This document shows positions 56,015 through 64,000 of a stretch of DNA of 64,000 nt, piece by piece (the stretch's first letter is position 1; each line of letters begins with the position of its first letter). Origin of the DNA: Paenibacillus faecalis (GTDB lineage Bacteria > Bacillota > Bacilli > Paenibacillales > Paenibacillaceae); the NCBI RefSeq assembly GCF_900289175.1, contig NZ_LT985747.1, forward strand, positions 3,019,761-3,083,760, in the 5' to 3' direction. Under the pieces are notes generated by a model. The model saw nothing but the letters and a program-made list of their open reading frames with translations. It had not been told where the DNA came from and made no database searches. Position numbers and translations under genes: made by a program.

Positions 56015-57388
56015 TTATTCCTTCTCTTCCTCAACTACGATCCGGGTTCCATCGGTCATCACAACACGAACAAGACGGCCTGATTCAATAAATCCTCCTT
56101 CGGTAACGACATCAAGACGACGTCCGTCAATCTCAACAGTTCCAGACGGACGAAGAGGGGTTATGCTTCTGCCAATAAGCCCGATCAACACATCCCTGTC
56201 CTCCACAGGAACATATCCTTGCTCCTTCGTGAGACTATCTTTTAATATGAACTTATTCCATATTCCCCGTTCTTTAAACACCAGAGCTACAACGACAATG
56301 GCTACTAACGCAGAAGTAACAGCTATTCCAAGAGATAATGCTACATGAGATGTACTGTACGCTGCCCGTACGACACCGAAAATCAATAAGATCGAGCCAC
56401 CAATACCAAGTATTCCAAAACTTGGCACAAACAATTCTATGACAAGCAAGCCGATACCGATAATAAACAGAAGCCACGTTTCCGATCCAGCGAATCCCGC
56501 AACTGAATTACCAAAGAAATAAAGCACAAATGCTGCAATTCCCAAAATTCCTGGTACGCCGAATCCAGGAACGATAACTTCAATGATAACCCCTGCAATA
56601 CCTACAAAAAGCAGGATTGTCATCACGACAGGATGCGTCAAAAACGTAGCCAATTTTTCGGAGAAAGTCTGCTCCATATGAAAGACATCATTGGTGGAGT
56701 AGCCCATCCATTCGATGACCTCATTGGTGCTATCGGCAATTTTATCTGCATAACCAACCTTCAATGCTTCATCGTGAGATAAGGAAATGATCTCACCAAC
56801 ATTTTTCGTTTTACCGATTTCAGGCATTTCGACCTTTATATTAATATCAGCCATTCCTTCAGCGATATCGGGATTGCGTCCATTCATCTCAGCAGCGCTT
56901 CTCATTTTGCTCTTCCAATACGCTACCATCTTGGCATCTTCAATACGATTGCCCATTCCATCTACCAAATATGCTGCACCGATCGTGCTTCCCTCAGCCA
57001 TAGCAATCTTGTTAGCATTTAGTGCAATGTAACTTCCGGCCGAAGTGGCATCCCCTCGAACATAAGCAACGGTGGGGATTTCAGTACCTTTTATGATACC
57101 CGCAATTTCATCAGCTTGGTCCACTCGCCCCCCAGGCGTATTGATTTCAAGTACGATTAAACCCGCTTCCATCTCTTCGGCTTCCTTAAAACCGCGTTCC
57201 AAAAAGCTGGTCAACCCTCGCTCGATCGGCTGATCGACCGGGATTACATACACCGACCCCGCCTTAGCAGCTGCTGCTTGTTTCACCGGCAACATATACA
57301 TGCCGACAGACATCAGAATAAGCAGCATAACTCCTGCAATCGTCCAAAATCGCCGCCCCTTATGATCACTGTTATTAACCACCATCAT
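56015..57388 (-). CDS. yqeZ: NfeD-family membrane serine protease-like protein (YqeZ)
   Basis: A 457-residue NfeD1b-type protein. A signal peptide (about 15-40, cleavage near AAAA) precedes a ClpP-like domain (VIPVDQPIERGLTSFLERGF, NTPGGRVDQADEI, catalytic-serine region ATSAGSYIAL). Four or five membrane helices (about 240-360) and a C-terminal OB-fold NfeD domain (about 385-455) follow. These proteins act with FloA and are induced by envelope stress in B. subtilis. A near-perfect sigma-W promoter lies about 100 bp upstream. Confidence 0.93.
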   Translation of the reverse strand: MMVVNNSDHKGRRFWTIAGVMLLILMSVGMYMLPVKQAAAAKAGSVYVIPVDQPIERGLTSFLERGFKEAEEMEAGLIVLEINTPGGRVDQADEIAGIIKGTEIPTVAYVRGDATSAGSYIALNANKIAMAEGSTIGAAYLVDGMGNRIEDAKMVAYWKSKMRSAAEMNGRNPDIAEGMADINIKVEMPEIGKTKNVGEIISLSHDEALKVGYADKIADSTNEVIEWMGYSTNDVFHMEQTFSEKLATFLTHPVVMTILLFVGIAGVIIEVIVPGFGVPGILGIAAFVLYFFGNSVAGFAGSETWLLFIIGIGLLVIELFVPSFGILGIGGSILLIFGVVRAAYSTSHVALSLGIAVTSALVAIVVVALVFKERGIWNKFILKDSLTKEQGYVPVEDRDVLIGLIGRSITPLRPSGTVEIDGRRLDVVTEGGFIESGRLVRVVMTDGTRIVVEEEKE

Positions 57389-57495
57389 CCCCTCCTTTTC
57401 GATTAAATGATATTTGCGCTATATCGATATTATAATCGATTCGAGCCATCCGGGGATGTTCTTATGAATTAAGGTCCCGGCTTTATGATAGGTAT

Positions 57496-57521
57496 TACGA
57501 ATAACTTTCAATTTTGTTTCA
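57496..57521 (-). promoter_or_regulatory. Sigma-W type promoter of the nfeD-floA operon
   Basis: Minus-strand TGAAAC (57521-57516), 16 bp, then CGTA (57499-57496): an exact match to the B. subtilis sigma-W consensus TGAAAC-N16/17-CGTA. The B. subtilis orthologous operon (yqeZ-floA-yqfB) is a known sigma-W target. Confidence 0.85.
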
Positions 57522-57593
57522 ATAATTATGTATCCGTCGCAGTATCTGATTGGCAAAAGCAAGCACACTATCTGTCATAAACAGGCCCACATC

Positions 57594-57626
57594 GAAAAAA
57601 CACCCCTTGATTCATCAAGGAGTGTT
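57594..57626 (-). terminator. Terminator of rpsU-yqeY
   Basis: CACTCCTTGA pairs with TCAAGGGGTG (one mismatch), with a 4-nt loop, and is followed by TTTTTT on the minus strand. Confidence 0.88.
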
Positions 57627-57638
57627 TCGCTTATGTTA

Positions 57639-58079
57639 TTACAGAAATTGTTGAACAACTTGATTAACAAGCTTTCCATCTGCACGCCCTTTAACTTTTG
57701 GCATGAGAGCGCTCATAACTTTCCCCATATCGGCTTTTGAAGAAGCACCGGTTTCCTGGATGGTCTGCTGTACAATGACTTTAATTTCTTCTTCAGAAAG
57801 CTGTTCCGGGAGGTAGGCACTAAGAAGTTCAATTTCTGCATTCGCATTTTCGGCAAGATCATGGCGACCTGCTTTTTCAAATTCTTGGAGGGCATCTTTG
57901 CGCTGTTTGATCTCACGACTAATAATATCAAGCACTTCGTTGTCATCCAAACTTCTTTTTAAATCTATTTCAAGATTTTTAATCGTCGAACGAACCATTC
58001 GAATATTGGAGAGTTTGAACTTGTCCTTACTCTTCATCGCTTGCTTCATATCTTCGTTCAATCGTTCGCTAAGATTCAT
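57639..58079 (-). CDS. yqeY: GatB/YqeY domain protein
   Basis: A 146-residue helical protein related to the C-terminal tRNA-binding tail of GatB. It starts NLSERLNEDMKQAMKSKDKFKLSNIRMVRS and continues with the YqeY motifs REIKQRKDALQEFEKAGR and GKVMSALMPKVKGRADGKLVNQVV. It is thought to act on tRNA or aminoacyl-tRNA. It follows rpsU by 16 bp in the conserved rpsU-yqeY operon and ends at a terminator. Confidence 0.93.
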   Translation of the reverse strand: MNLSERLNEDMKQAMKSKDKFKLSNIRMVRSTIKNLEIDLKRSLDDNEVLDIISREIKQRKDALQEFEKAGRHDLAENANAEIELLSAYLPEQLSEEEIKVIVQQTIQETGASSKADMGKVMSALMPKVKGRADGKLVNQVVQQFL

Positions 58080-58095
58080 GCTAGTTCATATCCTC

Positions 58096-58269
58096 CTAAA
58101 ACTTTCTCTTACGAGCAGCCTCGGACTTTTTCTTGCGCTTTACGCTTGGCTTTTCATAATGCTTACGTTTCTTCACTTCAGCCAAGACGCCATCTTTAGC
58201 AATGGAACGTTTGAAGCGACGAAGTGCAGCATCAATTGTCTCGTTTTTGCGAACTTTCGTTTCAGACAC
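58096..58269 (-). CDS. rpsU: 30S ribosomal protein S21
   Basis: Basic 57-residue ribosomal protein beginning [26 protein letters not shown] and ending in [12 protein letters not shown]. It starts at GTG 58269, 7 nt after GGAGGG. An in-frame ATG 60 nt upstream would add residues foreign to the family. It is driven by a strong promoter, as expected for a ribosomal protein. Confidence 0.97.
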   Translation of the reverse strand: MSETKVRKNETIDAALRRFKRSIAKDGVLAEVKKRKHYEKPSVKRKKKSEAARKRKF

Positions 58270-58327
58270 CAGTTTTCCCTCCCTCCGACCAGACCGTCCA
58301 AGAGCATAACACGGTTCATCATTCTTC

Positions 58328-58365
58328 ATTATAGGGTAAACTGAAATAAGGTGTCAACCTTGACA
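58328..58365 (-). promoter_or_regulatory. Strong rpsU promoter with a palindrome over the -35 box
   Basis: Perfect TTGACA (58357-58352) and perfect TATAAT (58333-58328) are 18 bp apart on the minus strand. The -35 box is one half of a 14-bp palindrome, TGTCAA-CC-TTGACA (58352-58365), a possible operator. Confidence 0.82.
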
Positions 58366-58430
58366 GTTCCATTATTGCAAGCTTTAAATCCGTATGTATT
58401 TAGCAGGCAAAACTACCTGCACACTTGCAG

Positions 58431-58793
58431 TTAAGCATGGGATGAAGAGATTCCTGTTAAAGCTCCAAGACGCGCTCCTCCGAGCAAATGATAATGTAAA
58501 TGATGAACGGTTTGTTCGCCATCTTGACCGCAGTTATTGATCAGGCGGTAGCCGCTTTTGGCAATTCCAAGCTCAGCAGCCGCTTCTTGAGCCGCCTTAT
58601 GAATGTCAACAATCAGCTCTAAATCTTCTGCCTGAACATCGTTCATCGAAGCGATATGTTTCTTGGGAATGATCAGCACATGAACCGGAGCGGCTGGCTG
58701 AATATCGTGGAAAACAAGCACACGGTCATTCTCCATCACCTTCTTGGAAGGGATATCTCCATTAACAATTTTGCAAAACAGACAATTATCCAC
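58431..58793 (-). CDS. hinT: HIT family nucleotide hydrolase (HinT-like)
   Basis: A 120-residue histidine-triad protein of the purine-nucleoside phosphoramidase/HinT type. It has CLFCKIVNGDIPSKKVMEND with the zinc-type CxxC, HVLIIPKKHI, and the triad HLHYHLLGG near the C-terminus. It starts at GTG, 7 nt after GGAGG. It stands alone between rpsU and the SbcCD genes, downstream of a structured RNA element that may be its leader. Probably hydrolyses AMP-amidates; the natural substrate is unknown. Confidence 0.92.
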   Translation of the reverse strand: MDNCLFCKIVNGDIPSKKVMENDRVLVFHDIQPAAPVHVLIIPKKHIASMNDVQAEDLELIVDIHKAAQEAAAELGIAKSGYRLINNCGQDGEQTVHHLHYHLLGGARLGALTGISSSHA

Positions 58794-58867
58794 AACTATA
58801 CCTCCTCATAAGGTTATCATGTTTTCATCATACAAGAAAAACTGCGGTTTCGTCCAATTAAAGACAA

Positions 58868-58965
58868 AAAAATAGAAGCACCCGGTCAGCTGAAACTCAG
58901 CTGTCCAGCAAACGGACGTATGATGCAGAGATATCTCTTATCCATACGTCCGCCGAGGTGCTTCC
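58868..58965 (-). ncRNA. Branched RNA fold ending in a T-tract (terminator, leader or small RNA)
   Basis: On the minus strand an outer stem of 11 bp (GAAGCACC plus CGG pairing with CCG plus GGTGCTTC, one bulged base; 58965-58953 with 58885-58875) encloses two helices: GGACGTATG/CATACGTCC, whose loop contains an AGAGATATCTCT palindrome, and CAGCTGA/TCAGCTG. TATTTTTTT follows. It is a three-way junction, larger than a normal terminator. It lies 85 bp after sbcC and 75 bp before hinT. Confidence 0.6.
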
Positions 58966-58992
58966 AAAGAAAAAGAATGTCGGCTTAGCTGT

Positions 58993-59001
58993 ATTATAAC
59001 A
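58993..59001 (-). promoter_or_regulatory. Extended -10 promoter between sbcC and the branched RNA fold
   Basis: Minus-strand TGTTATAAT is a perfect extended -10 (TG-N-TATAAT). No good -35 is present. A start near 58986 would place the whole branched fold at the 5' end of a transcript reaching hinT. Confidence 0.5.
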
Positions 59002-59049
59002 GCCCCTTGTAACTGTCTCTGTGAACAAAATCACAGGACAAAAACAGGC

Positions 59050-62000
59050 TTACATCGTCTCTAAAACAATCTTCGATCCGCCTCCGGAATGCTCGGCTGG
59101 CTGTACGATCAGCTTGCGTGGCAGACGTGCTCTCAGCTCCGGCACATGGCTGATAATCCCTACCGTAAGACGATCATGGTGAAGTCTTTCCAAAGAGGTG
59201 ATGACTGTTTCAAGCAATTCAGGGTCCAGTGTGCCAAAGCCTTCATCGAGAAAGAAAAACTGTAAAGGGTACTGTCCTCTGAGCTGAATCTGGGCTGATA
59301 AAGCCAGTGCCAGAGACAGGGATGTCAAGAACGTTTCACCGCCAGACAATGTTGAAACCGGCCTGCGCACGCCCCCGTTCGCATCATCACGAATAACAAA
59401 TCCCCCTCCGGAATCGACCTCCAGGGAATAACGCTGTTTCGTCAAAAAACGTAGACGCTGGGACGCGGTTTGACTGACTTGCATAAGCTGCTCTTCAGCT
59501 ACATATTCCACAAAAGCATTTCCGCGTAAACAGGATTGAAGCTTGGACAGACGCTCGCCTTCCAAGGCATGCAGTTTGCGGCGTTCTTCCAGCTCCATAA
59601 ACCGAATATGCCGCTCCTTGAGATCTTCCAAATCCCGTTCGGCGCGAGCTTTCGACTCGATTGCCAGTTCATCTGCCTGCTGACATCGCTCCAATGTCTG
59701 TGAGCATTCCTGCCAAGCTTCTTCACTAAATGCCGCACCGTCTAACTTCAGCTCAATATCTTTCAGCCGCATTGACCATTCACGCTGACCTTCACGATGA
59801 GCCTGAACAAGAGAAGCGTATCGCTCGGCTTCCTGCGGGCTCATAGAAGCTTCAAGAACCGCCTCTTCAGTGGCGAATGGCGATTCGCCAAGCAAGGCAA
59901 GCCATCGCTGCTTCGCCGCCTGTGCGTGTTCGCTGGCAGAGTCCGCTGCCTGCTTGGCAATAGCTGCTGCCTGATTCGCCTGCTGCTTCCGCTCTTCCGC
60001 TTTCCTTCGTTCCTGCTTCGCATGATCGGCTGCGGATTTCAAATGCTGAAGACGCTGCTTACATTCCTGCAGCAGTTCTTGAGCAGAACGCTCGCCAACC
60101 CATGACTTAAGCCTCTTCTCCTTTTCCAGGATAAGCTCCTGCTTGCTCTCAAACTGCGCATCCCATTGAATAAGCTGCTTCTCCAGTTCAAGAAGCTGAC
60201 TCTCAAAATTCAATACAGCCCGCTTCTTCTCTTCCAGAAAAGGTACGCTTCGATCAAGTCCTTCCCGAACCGATTCCGCTTTAGCATCCCGCTCCTGCAT
60301 TTCCTTAAAGCGAAGCTCTACCGTCTGCAGCTCAAGGCCTGAGTTGTTCTGATCCCACTGCTGCTTCAAACGGGTGATCTCTTCTCTCCATCCGCTGATC
60401 TTTTTCTCAAACTGATCGGATAACATACGGGCATTCTCGGCAGAAGCGTTCCGCTTGGCCAATTCCTGCTGGAGGGAAGCAAGCTTTTGTTGAACACTTG
60501 AAAGATGGTCCTTACATTGCTGTAGAACTTCTGTCTGAACTGAAGAGACTTTTTTAAGCGCTGGTACAAAATGCCAAATCTTATCCAGCTCTAAGGCAAA
60601 GGATAACTCCTCATGTTGTTCAAATTCCAAACCTGCAGCAACTTCAGAAAAAATATTCGTCAGCTCAACAATTTCGGCATCATTTTTCATCAAGTCTGCT
60701 GTTATTGAAACAGCCGGAACGGACAAAGCCGAGACTTCATTAAACTGCTGACGAAGAGTCAAGCGAAGTTCTTGAATCTCCTCTTGAGCCTGACGAAGGG
60801 ATTCCTGCTGCTGTTCAAGAGATTCTTCTATAGGGACATCCAGCCGAACCGGATTAGGATGATGCATACTGCCGCAAACAGGGCAAGCTTCCCCATCGCG
60901 CAGCTCAGCGGCCAGTGATACGGACAACGCGTGCAGCTGCTGTTCTCGAAGAGATTTATTCATCGATACAGCAGTTTCTGCCGCTTTGGCTGCCCCCTCG
61001 TCCGCAAGACGCGATGCCTCCCCAGCCGTATGTCTAAGCTGCTCCGATTTCAGGGCAAGCCGCTCCAACTCAAGCTGAAGCTCTTGTTCTATGGCCAATG
61101 CTTCCTTCAAATCATGTTCAATACGCTGCTGCTTCTTGGTATGTTCCTTGAACTCGGTCTCTGTTTTGGATAGCTGCTCTTCAGCGCCCATAATCAACTG
61201 CCGTTTCTGCATAGCCTCATGCAGATTCTGCCGATCTTGCGCGCGTGTCTCAAGCTGTTTCAGAGTCTCTTGCAGCTCCTCACGTCGTTTGTTCCCTCTT
61301 TCCAGCAGCTCCTGCTCCTTATGAAGCTGTGCACCAATGCTTTCCAGTGACTTTCTGGCTTTAGAGCGCCGGGCATTCAGAGCGTTAAGCTCAAGATGAA
61401 GCCCATCCCTTTCTTGTTGAAGAACGGACGCCTGCTCCAGCTGCTCGGCCCGCAGCAAAAGCTTGGGCTCCTCTTCTGACAATTGCAGCGTAGCGGCATC
61501 GTCCGCCTTGCAAGCAAGCTCAGCTGCTGCCCCAGCCGCCTCCGACTGCCTCAATAGCAGCTCCGCTTGTTCCAGCAAGTCTTTATGCTTTTTTACGGAT
61601 TCCCGGCTTAGTTCCAAAGCTGGAATAAGAAGCTTTGCGGCTGCCGCCTGCTCCAAACGTTTTTCATAACCTTTGATCTCTTCCTCATGTGCTGCTAAAT
61701 CATCCAGTTTGCTTCTAAGACGGCGCCGCTCCAAATCCAGTTCGCGAATTTTCCCTAGAGCTTCACTTGCCTCGGTCGCTGCTCTTAAAGCTTTTCTCGA
61801 CTTTTCCGCGTGCACGACCGCCTCTTCCATCTTCTTCTTAGCCTCTGCTACGGCTTCTTTGCCTGCATTTCCAAGACCCTGTTGCTCCGCTTCGATCGAC
61901 TTTAATGCCCCGTCATTCTCTTTCACTCTGCGGCTGAGCTTTACAGCAAGCTGATCACCGTAACGCTCCAGATGAAAAAGTCGTTGGAGCATCTGCCGCC

Positions 62001-62499
62001 GTTCACTACCTTTTAATGACAGAAACTCGGCGAATTTCCCCTGAGGGAGCACAACTGCCCTGGTGAAGTCATCCATCTTCAGACCGATTTTCTCTTCTAT
62101 GCAGCGGGTCACCTCAGCCAGCTTGTCCGCAATAACGACCTCTCCTTCATCCTTAAGCGCAACGAATCGGCTGATCGTATTACTGATCGACAGTTCATTA
62201 TTCCGTTTGAAACGCCGCTCTACACGATATTTTTCCGGGCCGTCTGCAGAAGCCAGTTCAAAAGTAAAAGATACAAAAAGACTATCCTCTGAATGATTCA
62301 TAATCCCCTGCGTACCGTTTACCGCACGTTCCACTTTGCCGTACATCGCCAGAGTAATGGCATCCAGCAGTGTCGATTTCCCGCTTCCGGTCGGTCCGAA
62401 TATACCAAATAATCCGGTCTCGCACAGCTGCTCAAAATCGATTTCCTGCGATTCCCGATAGCTTTGAAGACCAGCTATTTTAAGTGAAATCGGCTTCAC
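59050..62499 (-). CDS. sbcC: SbcC nuclease-complex ATPase
   Basis: SMC-like ATPase (Rad50 homologue), 1149 residues, of the SbcCD complex that cuts DNA hairpins and blocked ends. Walker A is FGPTGSGKST (about 34-43), followed by two long coiled-coil arms (about 180-530 and 560-960) separated by a zinc hook CPVC (Cys539, Cys542). C-terminal signature STLSGGETFLTSLSLAL and Walker B FFFLDEGFGTLD complete the ATPase. The ATG immediately follows the sbcD stop. Glu/Gln/Ala-rich arms give long antisense frames that are not genes. Confidence 0.96.
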   Translation of the reverse strand: MKPISLKIAGLQSYRESQEIDFEQLCETGLFGIFGPTGSGKSTLLDAITLAMYGKVERAVNGTQGIMNHSEDSLFVSFTFELASADGPEKYRVERRFKRNNELSISNTISRFVALKDEGEVVIADKLAEVTRCIEEKIGLKMDDFTRAVVLPQGKFAEFLSLKGSERRQMLQRLFHLERYGDQLAVKLSRRVKENDGALKSIEAEQQGLGNAGKEAVAEAKKKMEEAVVHAEKSRKALRAATEASEALGKIRELDLERRRLRSKLDDLAAHEEEIKGYEKRLEQAAAAKLLIPALELSRESVKKHKDLLEQAELLLRQSEAAGAAAELACKADDAATLQLSEEEPKLLLRAEQLEQASVLQQERDGLHLELNALNARRSKARKSLESIGAQLHKEQELLERGNKRREELQETLKQLETRAQDRQNLHEAMQKRQLIMGAEEQLSKTETEFKEHTKKQQRIEHDLKEALAIEQELQLELERLALKSEQLRHTAGEASRLADEGAAKAAETAVSMNKSLREQQLHALSVSLAAELRDGEACPVCGSMHHPNPVRLDVPIEESLEQQQESLRQAQEEIQELRLTLRQQFNEVSALSVPAVSITADLMKNDAEIVELTNIFSEVAAGLEFEQHEELSFALELDKIWHFVPALKKVSSVQTEVLQQCKDHLSSVQQKLASLQQELAKRNASAENARMLSDQFEKKISGWREEITRLKQQWDQNNSGLELQTVELRFKEMQERDAKAESVREGLDRSVPFLEEKKRAVLNFESQLLELEKQLIQWDAQFESKQELILEKEKRLKSWVGERSAQELLQECKQRLQHLKSAADHAKQERRKAEERKQQANQAAAIAKQAADSASEHAQAAKQRWLALLGESPFATEEAVLEASMSPQEAERYASLVQAHREGQREWSMRLKDIELKLDGAAFSEEAWQECSQTLERCQQADELAIESKARAERDLEDLKERHIRFMELEERRKLHALEGERLSKLQSCLRGNAFVEYVAEEQLMQVSQTASQRLRFLTKQRYSLEVDSGGGFVIRDDANGGVRRPVSTLSGGETFLTSLSLALALSAQIQLRGQYPLQFFFLDEGFGTLDPELLETVITSLERLHHDRLTVGIISHVPELRARLPRKLIVQPAEHSGGGSKIVLETM

Positions 62500-63675
62500 T
62501 CACTCACCCCCGCTCGTTTTCGCGTCTTCCTCATCTACAAGCTCCAAAAATAACTCGACAAGACTATCTTCCGGCTCTGCTCCCCCAGTCTGCCGCTGAT
62601 AGAACTTGCGAAACAGCTCCGGCAGGGGAAGGGCAGATCTCTGGCTCTCCAGCCCCAAATGTTCCATTTCAGGGTATATCGGCCGAATATGAATGATCCC
62701 CTCACGGCTTTTGCGCAGGCGCTGAATATCCGCCATCCCCATCGCTTCAGTCAATGAAATTTCAAGGTCTATGTAAGCGCCGGGATCTCTCTCTTCCTCC
62801 AGCCATCGATATACTTCCTGTAGGCCTCCCTTGGCCTTCCAACGGACGAGCGGGCGCCCGCTCTTTAGAAACAGTTCCTCAATCACCGGGGTGCTTTCAG
62901 GGGTAACATCCACCATCGTTACGGATTTGGCTTGTCCCGCCTCCGAGAAGCTGTAAGCCAAGGGCGAGCCGCTGTAGCGAATGATCCCTTCACCTTTAAC
63001 AGCCTGCGGCCGGTGAAGATGACCAAGGGCCGTATAACAAGCCCCAACCGCCAACGCTGACGGATCTACAGTATAAGCACCCCCTACCTGTATAGGGCGC
63101 TCTGAGTCACTCTCCAGCCCGCCGAGAACGTAAATATGACTCATTGCCAGATTCACCGTCTTTGGCGAAAATTCACGAGCCATCATCTCCATTAATTTTC
63201 CCACCCGTTTACTGTAAGCCCGGCGCAGCTCATTTTCGTCCCCGCCTTCGGTCAGCAGCTCATTTAGTCTTGCTTCTGATGGATAGGGAAGGGCTGCTAT
63301 TTTGGCAACTTCTCCAGTTCGGGGGACCGTTACGGTAACAGCCTTCGTTGAGGGCAGCCCTACCAGACGAATTCCACGGCTTGATACAAGCGGTGTCACC
63401 GATGATACCCTTTCAGGCTGATCATGATTTCCCGCGATGACGACTAGCGGCCGTCCTCCATCTGTCAGCCGGGCAGCAGCTTCATAAAACAGCTGCTCTG
63501 CAGCCGCAGGCGGGTTAACAGAATCATACACGTCACCTGCCATCAATATAAGGTCTGCACGCTGGTCATCAGCCAGCCTGACAAGCTCGTCCACAAATGC
63601 CTCTTGTTCAGCCATACGGCTTCGCCCTTCAAGCGTTCTGCCCAAATGCCAGTCACCTGTATGCAAAATTCGCAT
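62500..63675 (-). CDS. sbcD: SbcD nuclease subunit
   Basis: Mre11-type metallophosphoesterase nuclease of 391 residues that partners SbcC. It starts MRILHTGDWHLGRTLEG with the metal motif, followed by LILMAGDVYDS, VIAGNHDQPERV and YTALGHLHRPQ. The open frame extends 39 codons upstream, but that part overlaps the addA end and carries none of the family start. GAGGGTG precedes the ATG at 63675. Downstream of addA, as in the addBA-sbcDC arrangement of B. subtilis. Confidence 0.95.
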   Translation of the reverse strand: MRILHTGDWHLGRTLEGRSRMAEQEAFVDELVRLADDQRADLILMAGDVYDSVNPPAAAEQLFYEAAARLTDGGRPLVVIAGNHDQPERVSSVTPLVSSRGIRLVGLPSTKAVTVTVPRTGEVAKIAALPYPSEARLNELLTEGGDENELRRAYSKRVGKLMEMMAREFSPKTVNLAMSHIYVLGGLESDSERPIQVGGAYTVDPSALAVGACYTALGHLHRPQAVKGEGIIRYSGSPLAYSFSEAGQAKSVTMVDVTPESTPVIEELFLKSGRPLVRWKAKGGLQEVYRWLEEERDPGAYIDLEISLTEAMGMADIQRLRKSREGIIHIRPIYPEMEHLGLESQRSALPLPELFRKFYQRQTGGAEPEDSLVELFLELVDEEDAKTSGGE

Positions 63676-63730
63676 AAATTTCAGTTCACCCTCTCTAACG
63701 GAAAGCTTATTTCTCAATGTATCAACAATT

Positions 63731-64000
63731 TTATAAAAGAACGGCATGGCCTCCATCGAAAAAGTAGAGCCATTTTTCATAAATAGGTTCATCCAAAATA
63801 TCCTGCAGCGCCCTGCTGTATAACTCCAGCTGAAAACGATATCGCTCGGTTAAGGATTCAACACCTCCGCGATGCTCGAGAACGCGGTCTGTTTTATAAT
63901 CCAGCAAAATCAGCTGATCGTCCACTCGGAACAAGCAGTCCACCACCCCTTGAATCAGGACGGTCTCATCAGCCAGAAGCTTCGCCTCACGAACGGAGGA
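63731..64000 (-). CDS. addA: ATP-dependent helicase/nuclease subunit AddA (partial, C-terminal end)
   Basis: The last 89 residues of AddA, the helicase-nuclease that processes double-strand breaks with AddB. The visible part includes the RecB-family nuclease motif GVVDCLFRVDD...LILLDYKTDR, in which Asp, Asp and Lys bind the catalytic metal, and the QLELYSRAL helix. The N-terminal helicase part lies beyond the window. It ends 55 bp before the sbcD start. Confidence 0.92.
   Translation of the reverse strand, partial: SSVREAKLLADETVLIQGVVDCLFRVDDQLILLDYKTDRVLEHRGGVESLTERYRFQLELYSRALQDILDEPIYEKWLYFFDGGHAVLL

Noticed and set aside
61463-61954. Serine-rich plus-strand frames inside sbcC
   Set aside because: They are complements of the Glu/Gln/Ala/Leu-rich coiled-coil codons of sbcC.

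Overview
This 64 kb window is chromosomal core DNA of a spore-forming, low-to-moderate GC Gram-positive bacterium, most likely Paenibacillus. The evidence is Bacillus-type sporulation genes (spoVD, yqfC, yqfD, rsfA, a CotD-like coat protein), bacillithiol synthesis (bshC), blocks of gene order shared with Bacillus subtilis, and differences from B. subtilis (Opp operon and ahcY next to the dcw cluster, a type-A RNase P RNA). No IS element, prophage, CRISPR array, tRNA or rRNA was seen. Almost every gene is on the minus strand. Only three are on the plus strand: a DUF2626 protein, a secreted coiled-coil protein and a subtilisin-like protease.

Layout, left to right. 1-7.1 kb: division and wall cluster mraZ-rsmH-ftsL-pbpB-spoVD-murE (murE cut by the edge), with an MraZ operator over its promoter. 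7.1-18.5 kb: ahcY, bshC, a five-gene oligopeptide ABC operon, panE with a DUF3397 gene, and rsfA. 18.7-32.3 kb: DUF2626, a PcsB-like secreted protein, an orphan solute-binding protein, PIN-PhoH ATPase (ylaK), ylaL, an LCP protein, ylaH, typA, a TerC-family transporter, thiI with its cysteine desulfurase, and a lytic transglycosylase behind a sigma-D-like promoter. 32.5-37 kb: small conserved and sporulation-type genes, an S8 protease and rnpB. 37-48 kb: nif3/yqfO-trmK, sigA-dnaG-yqxD, glyQS behind a T-box, then recO-yqzL-era. 48-58.3 kb: dgkA-ybeY-pgpH-phoH-yqfD-yqfC, a second operon nfeD-floA-(unknown) behind a sigma-W-like promoter, and yqeY-rpsU. 58.4-64 kb: hinT, then sbcC-sbcD and the end of addA.

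The genes serve envelope growth and sporulation (dcw cluster, YqfC/YqfD, DgkA, LCP), membrane stress and organisation (NfeD/FloA), information processing (DnaG, SigA, GlyQS, Era, YbeY, RNase P), thiol and sulfur metabolism (BshC, AhcY, ThiI and its desulfurase) and recombination (RecO, SbcCD, AddA).

I did not find a clearly new multi-gene system. The most useful non-routine observations are a relic of a deleted cdd gene between dgkA and era, near-consensus alternative sigma promoters (sigma-W, sigma-D, another ECF type), a type-A rnpB, a branched RNA fold with its own extended -10 promoter between sbcC and hinT, an inverted repeat over the promoter of the coiled-coil gene, a small yqzL gene, and several non-ATG starts.
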